Assembly: GCA_017477125.1 (NCBI GenBank)
Contig: JAFUXN010000049.1
Location: 1 to 44,442, forward strand
Length of the DNA stretch: 44,442 bases
Reading direction: 5' to 3'
Origin: Selenomonadaceae bacterium
GTDB lineage: Bacteria; Bacillota; Negativicutes; Selenomonadales; Selenomonadaceae
Position numbers and translations under genes: made by a program. Under the pieces are notes generated by a model, which saw only the letters and a program-made list of their open reading frames with translations, had not been told where the DNA came from and searched no databases. Below, in pieces: positions 33,668-43,924 of the stretch (position 1 is its first letter; each line of letters opens with the position of its first letter).

Positions 33668-33979
33668 GGAGTTTTCTCCCGCCCACCCGCCCTTTGTTCC
33701 TTCGGAACCGATCAATGGGATTAAAGGGCGTCGCCCTTCGACCCGATCAAATTTAGAGATTGAAGGGCAGCGCCCTTCGACCCGATCAAACTTACAGATT
33801 GAAGGGCAACGCCCTTCGACCCGATCAAACTTACAGATTGAAGAGCGGCGCCCTTCGATCCGATCAAACTTACAGATTGAAGGACAACGCCCTTCGATCC
33901 GATCAAACTTACAGATTGAAGAGCGGCGCCCTTCGACCCGCCTTCCGTTTGTTAATCCAAACTTGTAATCCCTGAGGAG
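33655..33979. repeat. 39-bp tandem hairpin array flanked by 17-bp direct repeats
   Basis: Six copies of a 39-bp unit, with palindromic cores AGGGC..GCCCT starting at 33725, 33764, 33803, 33842, 33881 and 33920. The constant linker is CGATCAAACTTACAGATTGA. The array plus a short lead-in lies between two identical copies of TTGTAATCCCTGAGGAG (33655-33671 and 33963-33979). The first copy carries the stop of the Ada-like gene, and the second supplies the ribosome binding site of the delta-subunit gene. The unit is a multiple of three and open in several frames, but there is no sign it is translated. Confidence 0.85.
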
Positions 33980-33990
33980 GAATTTTTATT

Positions 33991-34317
33991 ATGGACGATT
34001 TCATGAATATGTCCGAGGTCGATGTCGCTTACAAAATTCTTATGGTCAACGGCAGCCCGATCAATTACAGAGACCTGATCCTTGAGGTGATCGAGAAGAA
34101 ACATAAGCCCGTGCAGTCTCTGTCGGCAGCGATCTCGGAAGTCTACACGATGATTAACATGGACAGCCGCTTTCAGTATCGCGGCGATTGCATGTGGGGC
34201 TTGACGGAATGGAATCCGCCCGAGGTTAAACGCAGTACCACTCGCCGCGCCTCGACCGTCGGCACCAAAACCACTTCCCGTCGCAAGGAGAAACTCTTTG
34301 AGAGCATTCAAGAGTAG
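33991..34317 (+). CDS. rpoE: DNA-directed RNA polymerase delta subunit (HARE-HTH)
   Basis: A 108-residue protein with an N-terminal HARE-HTH domain (about 5-75: VAYKILMVNGSPINYRDLILEVIEKK ... GDCMWGLTEW). Bacillus delta has a long acidic tail; here the tail is short and basic (RRASTVGTKTTSRRKE), so the acidic nucleic-acid-mimic function is probably absent or different. Its place immediately upstream of pyrG is the conserved Firmicute arrangement. ATG 33991 follows GAGGAGG, part of the duplicated 17-bp sequence. Confidence 0.85.
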   Translation: MDDFMNMSEVDVAYKILMVNGSPINYRDLILEVIEKKHKPVQSLSAAISEVYTMINMDSRFQYRGDCMWGLTEWNPPEVKRSTTRRASTVGTKTTSRRKEKLFESIQE

Positions 34318-36002
<1,685 letters not shown>

Positions 36003-36003
<1 letters not shown>

Positions 36004-36956
36004 TGGAGCTCAAGGAATATCGCTACGAGTGTTGCGACGCTCTAAAATTTTGTCGAGCGATGGGCGACGGCGAGGTCAAGTTATTGATCACGTCGCCACC
36101 TTACAACATTGGCAAGGAGTATGAGACGCGCGTCGGGATCGAACAATACCTTCAATCGATGGAGCCGTTGCTCGATGAATTTGTTCGGCTCGTTGCCGAC
36201 GACGGAAGTCTCTGTTGGCAGGTCGGCAATTACGTCGACAACGGCGAAGTTTATCCGCTCGACATTTGGTATTATCCGCTGTTCAAGCGTCGCGGTTTCA
36301 AATTGCGCAATCGGATCGTGTGGCACTTCGGGCATGGATTGCATTGCTCGAAACGATTCAGCGGACGGTATGAAACATTATTGTGGTTCACGAAATCGGA
36401 CGAGTACACTTTCAATCTCGATGCGGTCAGAGTACCGTCGAAGTACCCGGGCAAGAGACATTTCAAGGGCGAAAAGCGCGGGCAATTGAGCGGCAATCCA
36501 CTGGGGAAAAATCCTTCGGACGTGTGGCAGATGACGGTCGAGCGATTGATCGACGATTGGGATTGCGGGCTGTGGGACATTCCAAACGTCAAGGCGAATC
36601 ACATTGAGAAGGTCAATCACCCATGCCAATACCCCGTTGAGCTCGTCGAGAGATGTGTACTCGCGTTGACCGATGTTGATGATGCGGTGTTCGATCCGTT
36701 TGCGGGCGTGGCGTCGACATTGATCGGAGCGCTTAAGAATGATCGTCGAGCGTACGGTTCGGAGCTCAATGCGGAGTATGTTGAGATTGGTCGCAAGAGG
36801 ATTGAGTTGTTGAGGAATGATCTGTTGCCGACTCGTCCGATCCGTCGACAGGTGTACGAGCCCAAGCCGACCGATAAGCTCGCGCGTCGACCGGAGGAGT
36901 GGGGAGGTGAGCGGAATGAGGATCAATCAGCTGTACAGTCACTTGAATGGACTTGA
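36003..36956 (+). CDS. DNA methyltransferase, beta-type N4-cytosine/N6-adenine (probably N4-cytosine)
   Basis: The modification enzyme of a type II system, 317 residues. The catalytic motif TSPPYN (30-35) comes first and the AdoMet-binding motif VFDPFAGVASTLIGAL (about 225-240) last, i.e. beta order. SPPY is typical of N4-cytosine enzymes. The TRD-like region lies between. It overlaps the endonuclease gene by 41 bp and shares one base with pyrG, so it appears newly placed behind pyrG. With a BglII-like partner, a GATC-containing hexamer such as AGATCT or RGATCY is the predicted target. Confidence 0.88.
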
Positions 36957-37530
36957 ATATCTGATCGTCCATAAAAAATATATATTGGCTGAGATCGAAT
37001 CGGTCATTCACAGCGTGGATGCGTCGCTTGCTTTCAAGAAGATCAGCAAGGAGAAAGATAAAGTCGGCGAAACGATCTACGCACCCAAGATTTTGAACAA
37101 ACTCTTTGAGCAGGAGTTTGAAACGTTCGGTTGGCGGGAACTCAGAACGCATTACTACGTCAACGAAGACCTTCAGACGACTCGAGACACCGTTCATATC
37201 GTCGACAAGAAAACGCAGAAGAAGGAGATTGAACGTCGCGGCTTTGTCGCCTATAATACTTACAATCAAGTTGATTTCGTCAAGGATCGAGTTGCCGTCG
37301 AAGTTCAGTTTGGAAAGTATTTCGCCGTTCAATACGACCTTCACGTCAAGCACACCTTCTTCTTCGAGCGCGGCGACATTGATGTTGGCGTCGAGATCAT
37401 TCCAATGCACAGTCTGATGAGCGAGATGTCCTCCGGTGTTGCTTGGTATGAGAATGAGCTGACCAACATCGTCCGCGAAGGTCGATCCAATCCGTCGGTA
37501 CCGATCGTTTTGATCGGCATCGAGCCGTGA
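36916..37530 (+). CDS. BglII/BstYI-like type II restriction endonuclease
   Basis: A 204-residue protein. The segment VDFVKDRVAVEVQFGKY carries D120, E129 and Q131, with exactly the spacing of BglII active-site residues D84, E93 and Q95. This unusual E-x-Q variant of the PD-(D/E)xK core is known from BglII and BstYI. Downstream FFERGDIDVGVEIIPMHSL also fits that fold. Length is near BglII (223). ATG 36916 follows GGGGAGG within the end of the methyltransferase gene. Specificity is inferred from family only. The surrounding window contains AGATCT at 27316-27321, so the host would need the methylase. Confidence 0.82.
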   Translation: MRINQLYSHLNGLEYLIVHKKYILAEIESVIHSVDASLAFKKISKEKDKVGETIYAPKILNKLFEQEFETFGWRELRTHYYVNEDLQTTRDTVHIVDKKTQKKEIERRGFVAYNTYNQVDFVKDRVAVEVQFGKYFAVQYDLHVKHTFFFERGDIDVGVEIIPMHSLMSEMSSGVAWYENELTNIVREGRSNPSVPIVLIGIEP

Positions 37531-37564
37531 AGTTTTTACAGCTAATCTAAGGAGGCGCACCCGA

Positions 37565-38104
37565 TTGAAGACCCTGTTCACCATCGGCTTCACCAAGAAG
37601 ACCGCCGAGCAATTTTTTACCACCCTCGTAAACAACCGCGTCGTCCGCGTCATCGACGTGCGCCTCAACAATACTTCCCAACTCTCCCGCTTCAGCATCT
37701 ACCCCGACATCAAATTCTTCTTGAGCCTCTTCGGCATCGGCTACGAGCACTCAAAAATCTTCGCGCCCGATCCGTTCACGCTCGATCGGTATCGCAACGG
37801 CAAGATCGATTGGAATGAGTACGTCGAACGCTTCACCGCGTTGATGGACGAGCGCGGTGCCGTCGACCTCATCAAAAATCTCAACTACGATATCGATCAC
37901 TGCTGCCTGCTCTGCTCGGAGGAGTCCGCCAAGTTCTGTCACCGTCGGCTCGTCGCCGAGCTCATCGCCGAAAATCTTGAGGACAATACCGGCGCACCAC
38001 TCGGCGAGCCCGTCGGCGATCCGCTCGAAAATGAGGTCGACTACACCAAAATCCAAATCAATCATCTGTGTGATCCGCTATGGTCAGAGACATCGTTGTT
38101 CTAG
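37565..38104 (+). CDS. DUF488 family protein
   Basis: A 179-residue cytoplasmic protein of the DUF488 family: N-terminal FTIGFTKKTAEQFF, VRVIDVRLNN, and the characteristic LLCSEESAKFCHRRLVAELI near residue 120 (C-E...CHR). TTG 37565 follows AAGGAGG. It lies 34 bp after the endonuclease and overlaps the next gene by 25 bp. The biochemical function of DUF488 is not established; its frequent association with nucleic-acid-related genes and dual-OB proteins suggests a role in nucleic-acid recognition or conflict systems (inference). Confidence 0.85.
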   Translation: MKTLFTIGFTKKTAEQFFTTLVNNRVVRVIDVRLNNTSQLSRFSIYPDIKFFLSLFGIGYEHSKIFAPDPFTLDRYRNGKIDWNEYVERFTALMDERGAVDLIKNLNYDIDHCCLLCSEESAKFCHRRLVAELIAENLEDNTGAPLGEPVGDPLENEVDYTKIQINHLCDPLWSETSLF

Positions 38105-38778
38105 CCGCCAGCGAGAAGAACGGCGATTACTGCGTCGCCGGCATCGACATCGACAGCGGCGAGTGGCTCCGCCCCTACTCTCATAACCGCGACACCAAGG
38201 GCGCCGTCCCGCTCGAGCACATCACTTATCCCGACGGCTCACACGTCAAGCTCTTCGACGTCGTTCGGATCGATTTCGCCGACAACTGTCAAAATGAAAT
38301 GCAGCCCGAGAATTTTTATTATGACGAGTCCGCGCCGTGGATCAAGAGCGGCAAGCTCACGCTCGACGACGTGTTGAACATTCACGGCACCGATGACCGC
38401 GTCAAGATTTTTTTCAACGGCGAACGCTCCGTTATCGAACACAATCTGATCGGCATCAGGCGGCGAGAATCTCTGCTCCTCGTGCGTGCCACCGACTTGG
38501 AGATCGTCATCGAGCAACCGCCCGACATTTATCGCGATCGGAACAAAAAATTTCGGCTCAACTTCTCCTACAACGGCACCAACTATCAACGCTTCGCCAT
38601 CGGCGACACCCGCATTCGTCGCTACTTCGCCGATAAGTCGCTCGGCGCTTACCCGTTCGCCGATTTCAACTTCGTCGTCTTCAGCCTCACCGACAAGTTT
38701 GAGCTCAACGGCAAGAATTACAAAGTCGCCGCTCAATTCCTCGGGCGCAACCGTCCCTCCAATAAAATTTCTTGGTGA
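38080..38778 (+). CDS. Dual-OB-like domain protein, copy 1
   Basis: A 232-residue protein without signal or membrane helix. It shares its layout with the next gene: N-terminal IVVLAASEKNGDYCVAGIDI and GEWLRPYS, middle LFDVVRIDF plus PENFYYD, then LLLVRATDLEIV and a C-terminal SYNGTNYQRFAIGDTRIRRYF. This beta-rich pattern matches what I know of dual OB-fold (DuOB) proteins found next to DUF488. It overlaps DUF488 by 25 bp. Function is unknown; OB folds would suggest binding of nucleic acid or a modified nucleotide. Confidence 0.7.
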   Translation: MVRDIVVLAASEKNGDYCVAGIDIDSGEWLRPYSHNRDTKGAVPLEHITYPDGSHVKLFDVVRIDFADNCQNEMQPENFYYDESAPWIKSGKLTLDDVLNIHGTDDRVKIFFNGERSVIEHNLIGIRRRESLLLVRATDLEIVIEQPPDIYRDRNKKFRLNFSYNGTNYQRFAIGDTRIRRYFADKSLGAYPFADFNFVVFSLTDKFELNGKNYKVAAQFLGRNRPSNKISW

Positions 38779-38782
38779 TGCA

Positions 38783-39439
38783 ATGGAACGAGAGATTATA
38801 ATTTTGATGGCGAGCGTTCACGGCAAGTGGTTCCACGTCGCGGGGCTCGATCGCAATTCCAATCAATGGGTGCGCGTCCAATCTCGATACAGCCGACATC
38901 ACGGCGCCATTCCCTTCAACCAACTCGTCTACCAAGATTTCACGCCGTTGCGCCTCTTCGACGTCGCCAAGATCAATTTCAATCATCGAGACAATTGTTT
39001 CGAACAGCCCGAACGATTTTACTACGACGCCTCATATCGTTGGAAGTGCATCGACCGCGTCAACCTGCTCGACGTCGTCAATCTGCACGGCTTCGATCAA
39101 TGCAATCCGATCTTCTACAATCGAGGGCGTTACGTGTCGAGCGACGAGCTCAACGCCGTCGACCACCGTCAATCGCTCCTGCTGTTGTGCGTCAACGAGC
39201 TGTCCGTCGAGAGCAGAGAACACTACGGCAAGAAACAACTCACGCTGAATTTCAATCACGAGGGCGTTGACTACTCGGGGTTCAGCATCGGCGACCTGCG
39301 CGTTCGAAATTATTTCATGGAGCGACCGCTCGGCACTCACCTCTTCGCGCACGAGGCGGCAGTCGTGTTCAGTCTCTCGGAGCAATTCACCAACAACAGA
39401 TTTTATAAATCCGCCGCTCAAATCCTCCGCTGGCGTTGA
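38783..39439 (+). CDS. Dual-OB-like domain protein, copy 2
   Basis: A 218-residue paralogue of the preceding protein, 4 bp after it. Shared elements are IILMASVHGKWFHVAGLD, NQWVRVQSRYS, LFDVAKINF, PERFYYDASYRWK, SLLLLCVNELSV and VDYSGFSIGDLRVRNYF. Identity is low, so the duplication is old or both copies were acquired together. A bidirectional-looking terminator follows at 39451. It ends the operon-like run methyltransferase-endonuclease-DUF488-DuOB-DuOB. ATG 38783 has only a weak GGTGAT ahead, so coupling to copy 1 is likely. Confidence 0.7.
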   Translation: MEREIIILMASVHGKWFHVAGLDRNSNQWVRVQSRYSRHHGAIPFNQLVYQDFTPLRLFDVAKINFNHRDNCFEQPERFYYDASYRWKCIDRVNLLDVVNLHGFDQCNPIFYNRGRYVSSDELNAVDHRQSLLLLCVNELSVESREHYGKKQLTLNFNHEGVDYSGFSIGDLRVRNYFMERPLGTHLFAHEAAVVFSLSEQFTNNRFYKSAAQILRWR

Positions 39440-39450
39440 CCAATTAAAAT

Positions 39451-39487
39451 TGCCGTCGAGCATCGCAATGATGTCGGCGGCATTTTT
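39451..39487 (+). terminator. Rho-independent terminator after the dual-OB genes
   Basis: TGCCGTCG (39451-39458) pairs with CGGCGGCA (39475-39482) with one G-T pair, followed by TTTTT. It lies between convergent genes. Confidence 0.65.
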
Positions 39488-39489
39488 GT

Positions 39490-40344
39490 TCAGACATTGC
39501 CCGCGTAAACGTAATTGAGATGTCGTTGCGCGGTCGAAACCAGCTCATAGATCGTGGCGACGGGCGTGGGCGGACGGTCATTCACTCGCCAGCGCGGGAA
39601 GAATCGGCTGATGTGCAACGGGATATCGGGCGACAGCGATGACAGCCATTCTGCCTCGCGCTCCATCTCGACGATCGAATCGTTTGCGCCCGGCACGACC
39701 AGCGTCGTCACCTCGACGTGGCACATTTGAGACGCCAGTTCGATCGTCCGCTTGACCGTTTCGAGATCGCCGCCGATCCATCGATAGAACTCGGGGTGAA
39801 ACGCTTTGAGGTCAATGTTCATCGCGTCGATCAACGGCAGCAGTTCCATTAACGGCTTCTCGCAGATCATTCCGTTGGTCACCAGCACCGACTCAAGCCC
39901 CACCTCGTGGAGGAGCATCGATGTGTCGCGCACGAACTCGTAACTGATCAGCGGCTCGTTGTAGGTGAACGCCACGCCGATATTGCCGCGCAACTTCGTC
40001 GACATATCGAGCGCCAGTTCGGTGAGCTCCTTGGGCGTGACGTCCTGCGTCTTGAATGTGTGATCCGCCATCGAGATCGAGAAGTTTTGACAGAACGGGC
40101 AATTGAGATTGCAACCGAAACTGCCGACGGACAAAATCCAACTGCCCGGGTGAAATTTATAGAGGGGCTTCTTCTCGATCGGATCGAGTGCGACCGACGT
40201 CAGCCGCCCGTAATTTATATCGATGATCGTCTCGCCGTCGTTGGCTCGCGCTCGACAGCGCCCGACCTCGCCCGGGGCAAGCGTGCAGTGGTGCGGGCAA
40301 ATGGGGCAAGCGATCTTATTCTTGTTGGCATCTTTACTAGTCAT
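39490..40344 (-). CDS. AmrS-like radical SAM enzyme (PflA-related)
   Basis: A 284-residue radical SAM protein. N-terminal cysteines CPICPHHC and the GRCRAR motif, then the SAM cluster CNLNCPFC (Cx3Cx2C, about residue 77) and FTYNEPLISYEFV. Ends with HISRFFPRWRVNDRPPTP. This matches the AmmeMemoRadiSam radical SAM subfamily (AmrS). The partner genes AMMECR1 and Memo are not in the window. Start ATG 40344 is divergent from murI. The AmrS reaction is not known with certainty. Confidence 0.87.
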   Translation of the reverse strand: MTSKDANKNKIACPICPHHCTLAPGEVGRCRARANDGETIIDINYGRLTSVALDPIEKKPLYKFHPGSWILSVGSFGCNLNCPFCQNFSISMADHTFKTQDVTPKELTELALDMSTKLRGNIGVAFTYNEPLISYEFVRDTSMLLHEVGLESVLVTNGMICEKPLMELLPLIDAMNIDLKAFHPEFYRWIGGDLETVKRTIELASQMCHVEVTTLVVPGANDSIVEMEREAEWLSSLSPDIPLHISRFFPRWRVNDRPPTPVATIYELVSTAQRHLNYVYAGNV

Positions 40345-40402
40345 CGTTCACTCTCCCGAAAAGTTTATTTCGATTATACAACGGGCGTCAAATATTTGAG
40401 CG

Positions 40403-40431
40403 TCGAGAAAAAATTTCTGATGTGATATAAT
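40403..40431 (+). promoter_or_regulatory. Putative extended -10 promoter of murI-cobA-hemB
   Basis: TG-A-TATAAT (40423-40431) gives an extended -10; the -35 at the matching distance (TCGAGA, 40403-40408) is poor. It lies about 30 bp upstream of the murI start. Confidence 0.4.
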
Positions 40432-40460
40432 CGGGCGCAAAGCATTGGAGGCGATCGCCG

Positions 40461-41243
40461 TTGAGGATAGCGTTTTTCGACTCGGGCATCGGAGGGCTCA
40501 GCGTCATGCATCATGCGTTGAGGCTCCTGCCCGCCGACGAGTTCATATTTTTTGCCGACGAGGATCATGTCCCGTACGGAACCCGCTCGCCCGACGAAGT
40601 GCTTCGGCTCGTCGATGATGCCTTCCGATTTTTGATCGCGCTCGACGTCAATGCGGTGGCGGTGGCGTGCAACACGGCGACGTCGGCGGCGGTGCGAGAG
40701 ATGCGGCGGCGTTACGATATCCCGATCGTTGGAATGGAGCCGGCGATCAAATTGGCATTCGACCTCTACGGTTCGAGGCGCGTGCTGGTGACGGCGACAC
40801 CGATCACAATCAACGGCGAGAAGATCAAGCGCTTGATCGATCGGCTCGGGCGACAGGATTATGTTGAGCTGTTGGCGCTGCCGATGCTGGTTGATTTTGC
40901 CGAGCGGCAGGAATTTGAATCGGCGGCTGTCGAAGAGTACTTGCGTCGAGCGCTCGAGCCTTACGATTTTGGAGAGTTCTCGTCGATCGTGTTGGGCTGT
41001 ACGCATTTCAATTACTTCAAAGACACGTTGAGATCGCTCCTGCCGTCGAATGTTCGATTCGTTGACGGCAATGAGGGCACGTTGAGGGAGTTGGCGCGGC
41101 GCATGAACATCGCGCCGTCGGCTCCGCGCGGGTCGATCGATGTGAGATATTATTATTCGGGGCGGCGGATCGATGATGATGTTGAGCTCGAGCGGATCGG
41201 CAAGTATCTTCGTCGGCTCGACCGCATGATTGAAATCAATTGA
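40461..41243 (+). CDS. murI: Glutamate racemase
   Basis: It makes D-glutamate for peptidoglycan. It has 260 residues with the catalytic cysteines in AVACNTATSA (about 72) and VLGCTHFNYF (about 180), and the N-terminal FFDSGIGGLSVM plus VPYGTRS motifs. TTG 40461 follows GGAGG. It lies 12 bp upstream of cobA-hemD and so shares a transcript with the tetrapyrrole genes. Confidence 0.94.
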   Translation: MRIAFFDSGIGGLSVMHHALRLLPADEFIFFADEDHVPYGTRSPDEVLRLVDDAFRFLIALDVNAVAVACNTATSAAVREMRRRYDIPIVGMEPAIKLAFDLYGSRRVLVTATPITINGEKIKRLIDRLGRQDYVELLALPMLVDFAERQEFESAAVEEYLRRALEPYDFGEFSSIVLGCTHFNYFKDTLRSLLPSNVRFVDGNEGTLRELARRMNIAPSAPRGSIDVRYYYSGRRIDDDVELERIGKYLRRLDRMIEIN

Positions 41244-41255
41244 GAGGATGTTGAT

Positions 41256-42947
41256 ATGCGCAAAGTGTATTTGGTAGGAGCGGGCCCGGGCGACGCGGGG
41301 TTGTTGACGGTTCGAGCGTTGGAGCTGATCGGTCGGGCGGACGTGATCATCTACGATCGGCTGGCTGACGAATCGATACTGAAATACGCGTCGGCGACGG
41401 CGGAGATGATCTACGTGGGGAAGGCGACGGGCGATCACACCATGACGCAATCGGAGATCAATCGTCTGCTCGTCGAGAGTGCGGGGAAAAAATTCGAGCG
41501 CCCGCCTTCGATGCCGGCGGCTCGCTCGCTCTCGTTGGGCGGCGACGAAAAAATTATTGAGCCCGTGTTGAAGTCGGAGGGGGCGACGGAAAATGACGCG
41601 CGCCCGCTTTCGTTGGGCGGCGATGGAAAAATTTTTGAGTCCGTGTTGAAGTCAGATGAGGCGGCGACGGAAAATGACGCGCGCCTGCCTTCGTTGAGCG
41701 GCGACAATAAAATTATTGTTCGATTGAAGGGCGGCGATCCGTTTGTGTTTGGACGCGGAGGCGAGGAGGCGCTCACTCTCGTCGAATACAATATCCCGTT
41801 TGAGATCGTCCCGGGCGTTACCAGCGCCATTGCCGTCCCCGCTTACGCCGGCATTCCCGTCACGCATCGCGGCGTCGCTACTTCTTTCGCGGTCGTCACC
41901 GGTCACGAAATGAACGACGAGCGTTCGAACATTCGTTGGGACAAGCTCGCCACCGCCGTCGACACTCTGATCTTCCTGATGGGCGTCGCCAATCTTGCTA
42001 AGATCACTCAACGTTTGATCGCCAACGGTCGAGCGCCCGAGACGCCCGCCGCGGTCATTCGTTGCGGCACTCGCTCCAATCAGCGGACGTTGATCACTAC
42101 CGTTGAGCGCGCGGCTGACGACGTTGAGCGCGAAGGGATCACGGCGCCGGCGATCTTTATTGTCGGCAACGTTGTCGAGTTGAGAGATCGATTGCAATGG
42201 TTTGAAACGCGCCCGTTGTTCGGACGGAAGATCGTGGTCACTCGAGCTCGAGCGCAAGCGTCGGCACTGTCGAGCAAGTTGATAGAGCTGGGTGCGCAAT
42301 GCATAGAGTTCCCGACCATTGAGATCGTCGACCCGTCGGATCGATATGCGTCGCTCGACAGCGCGCTCGATCAGCTTTCGACGTTCGACATAATCATCTT
42401 CACGAGCGTCAATGGCGTTGAGAAATTTTTTGATCGACTGCTCGTCAAGGCGCTCGACGTTCGAATGATCCGAGCGAAGATCGCGGCGATCGGTTCGGCG
42501 ACGGAGGCGGCGTTGCGATCTCATGCGCTCATCGCCGATTACGTACCGGGCGAGTTCCGCGCGGAGGCGTTGATAAAATTGCTGAGGGACAAGGTTGACG
42601 GGAAGAAGATATTGATCGCTCGAGCGGAGGAGGCGCGCAGTATCTTGCCGCTCGAATTGCGACGGCTGGGAGCGACGGTTGAGGTGGCGGCGGCTTATCG
42701 GACGGTGAGCGCGGTCGACAAAGCGATCCCTGACGGCGTCGATTGGATCACATTCACCAGCTCGTCGACGGTCAAGAATTTTGTCAAGAGCTTCGGCGCG
42801 GAGATGTTATCGAAGGTGAAGACGGCAGCGATCGGACCGATCACCGCCGACACGTTGAACGCGTTTGGTGTCGAGCCGACGGTTGTAGCGAGTGAATTTA
42901 CCATCGACGGGCTGATCCGCGCGATCGTCGATGCAAAGGAGTGTTGA
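41256..42947 (+). CDS. cobA-hemD: Fused uroporphyrinogen-III C-methyltransferase / uroporphyrinogen-III synthase, with a repeat insertion
   Basis: Bifunctional CobA-HemD, 563 residues. The SAM-dependent methyltransferase half (about 1-310) has [32 protein letters not shown] and [21 protein letters not shown] in order (quoted in parts). The HemD half (about 325-563) begins [17 protein letters not shown]. Between GK (about 78) and IIVRLKGGD (about 153) lie some 73 extra residues that normal CobA lacks. They contain two imperfect copies of a 26-27 residue unit (GGDxKIxExVLKS...TENDAR) and are encoded partly by an intergenic-type palindrome. The frame stays intact, so the protein may remain active. 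hemB follows after 1 bp. Confidence 0.9.
   Translation: MRKVYLVGAGPGDAGLLTVRALELIGRADVIIYDRLADESILKYASATAEMIYVGKATGDHTMTQSEINRLLVESAGKKFERPPSMPAARSLSLGGDEKIIEPVLKSEGATENDARPLSLGGDGKIFESVLKSDEAATENDARLPSLSGDNKIIVRLKGGDPFVFGRGGEEALTLVEYNIPFEIVPGVTSAIAVPAYAGIPVTHRGVATSFAVVTGHEMNDERSNIRWDKLATAVDTLIFLMGVANLAKITQRLIANGRAPETPAAVIRCGTRSNQRTLITTVERAADDVEREGITAPAIFIVGNVVELRDRLQWFETRPLFGRKIVVTRARAQASALSSKLIELGAQCIEFPTIEIVDPSDRYASLDSALDQLSTFDIIIFTSVNGVEKFFDRLLVKALDVRMIRAKIAAIGSATEAALRSHALIADYVPGEFRAEALIKLLRDKVDGKKILIARAEEARSILPLELRRLGATVEVAAAYRTVSAVDKAIPDGVDWITFTSSSTVKNFVKSFGAEMLSKVKTAAIGPITADTLNAFGVEPTVVASEFTIDGLIRAIVDAKEC
41490..41708 (+). repeat. In-frame palindromic repeat insertion inside cobA-hemD
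   Basis: About 219 bp within the coding sequence. It starts with GAGCGCCCGCC...GGCGGCTCGCTC, the same palindrome as at 60-709 and in the other arrays. Two imperfect direct repeats of about 80 bp follow (GGGCGGCGA, AAAAAATTATTGAGCCCG, TGTTGAAGTC, GAAAATGACGCGCGCC). No stop codon occurs in the gene's frame. Exact edges are uncertain by several bases. Confidence 0.8.
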
Positions 42948-42948
42948 T

Positions 42949-43920
42949 ATGAATTTGAAATTACGTCCGCGACGCCTGCGCTTGACCGAGAACATGCGCG
43001 CGATGGTTCGCGAGACTCAACTCACCGTCAAGGATTTCGTTTATCCGATCTTCGTCGTGCCCGGCTCGAATGTCCGCGACGAGATTAAATCGATGCCCGA
43101 TTGCTATCATCTGTCGGTCGATCGCGTCGTCGAGATCGCCAAGCAGATCGCCGCCCTCGGCATTCCGTCGGTTGAAGTGTTCGGGCTGCCCGAATACAAG
43201 GACGAGATTGGATCGAGCGCTTGGGACATGAACTCTCCCGTTCAACGAGCCATCACTGCGATCAAGCGCGAGGTGCCCGAACTGATCATCGTCGGCGACG
43301 TCTGCCTGTGCCAGTACACCAGCCATGGTCATTGCGGTTGTCTCGTCGATCATTACGTCGACAACGATCGCACGCTCGAGCTACTGTCGAAGGTGGCGGT
43401 GAGCCAGGCGGAGGCGGGTGCCGACATCATAGCGCCGTCTGACATGATGGACGGGCGGATTGCCGCGATACGCGCCGCCCTTGACGCTCGACATTTCATC
43501 AACGTGTCGATTATGAGTTATGCGGTGAAGTATGCGTCGGGCTTCTACGGTCCGTTTCGCGACGCCGCCGACAGTGCTCCTCAATTCGGCGATCGACGTC
43601 AATACCAAATGGATCCCGCCAACGTTCGGGAGGCGCTGAAGGAAGTTGCGCTCGACCTCGACGAGGGCGCCGACATCATCATGGTCAAGCCCGCCATGGC
43701 TTACCTCGACGTGGTGAGCAAAGTCCGCGCGGAGATCGATCGTCCGGTGGCGGTGTACAATGTGAGCGGTGAATATGCGATGGTGAAGGCGGCAGCCGCC
43801 AACGGTTGGATTGATGAGCGGCGGATCGTGATGGAGACGTTGACGTGCATGAAGCGTGCGGGCGCCGACGTCATCATCACTTACCACGCTCTTGATGCCG
43901 CTCGTTGGCTCAAGGATTGA
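42949..43920 (+). CDS. hemB: Delta-aminolevulinic acid dehydratase (porphobilinogen synthase)
   Basis: It condenses two 5-aminolevulinate molecules to porphobilinogen. It has 323 residues: N-terminal [18 protein letters not shown], the zinc-cysteine motif [13 protein letters not shown] (about 120-132), and the Schiff-base lysines in [20 protein letters not shown] and [16 protein letters not shown] 42949 is chosen (AAGGAG upstream); it sits 1 bp after the cobA-hemD stop. A palindrome with a T run follows the stop and likely terminates the murI-hemB transcript. Confidence 0.95.
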   Translation: MNLKLRPRRLRLTENMRAMVRETQLTVKDFVYPIFVVPGSNVRDEIKSMPDCYHLSVDRVVEIAKQIAALGIPSVEVFGLPEYKDEIGSSAWDMNSPVQRAITAIKREVPELIIVGDVCLCQYTSHGHCGCLVDHYVDNDRTLELLSKVAVSQAEAGADIIAPSDMMDGRIAAIRAALDARHFINVSIMSYAVKYASGFYGPFRDAADSAPQFGDRRQYQMDPANVREALKEVALDLDEGADIIMVKPAMAYLDVVSKVRAEIDRPVAVYNVSGEYAMVKAAAANGWIDERRIVMETLTCMKRAGADVIITYHALDAARWLKD

Positions 43921-43924
43921 AAGA

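Noticed and set aside
33723-33940. CRISPR array
   Set aside because: The period is 39 bp with no unique spacers; every unit is the same palindrome and linker. No cas gene is nearby.
33582-33968. A 13-residue-repeat protein encoded by the 39-bp array
   Set aside because: The array is open in several frames on both strands only because its unit is a multiple of three. There is no start signal, and the hairpin structure explains the conservation better.
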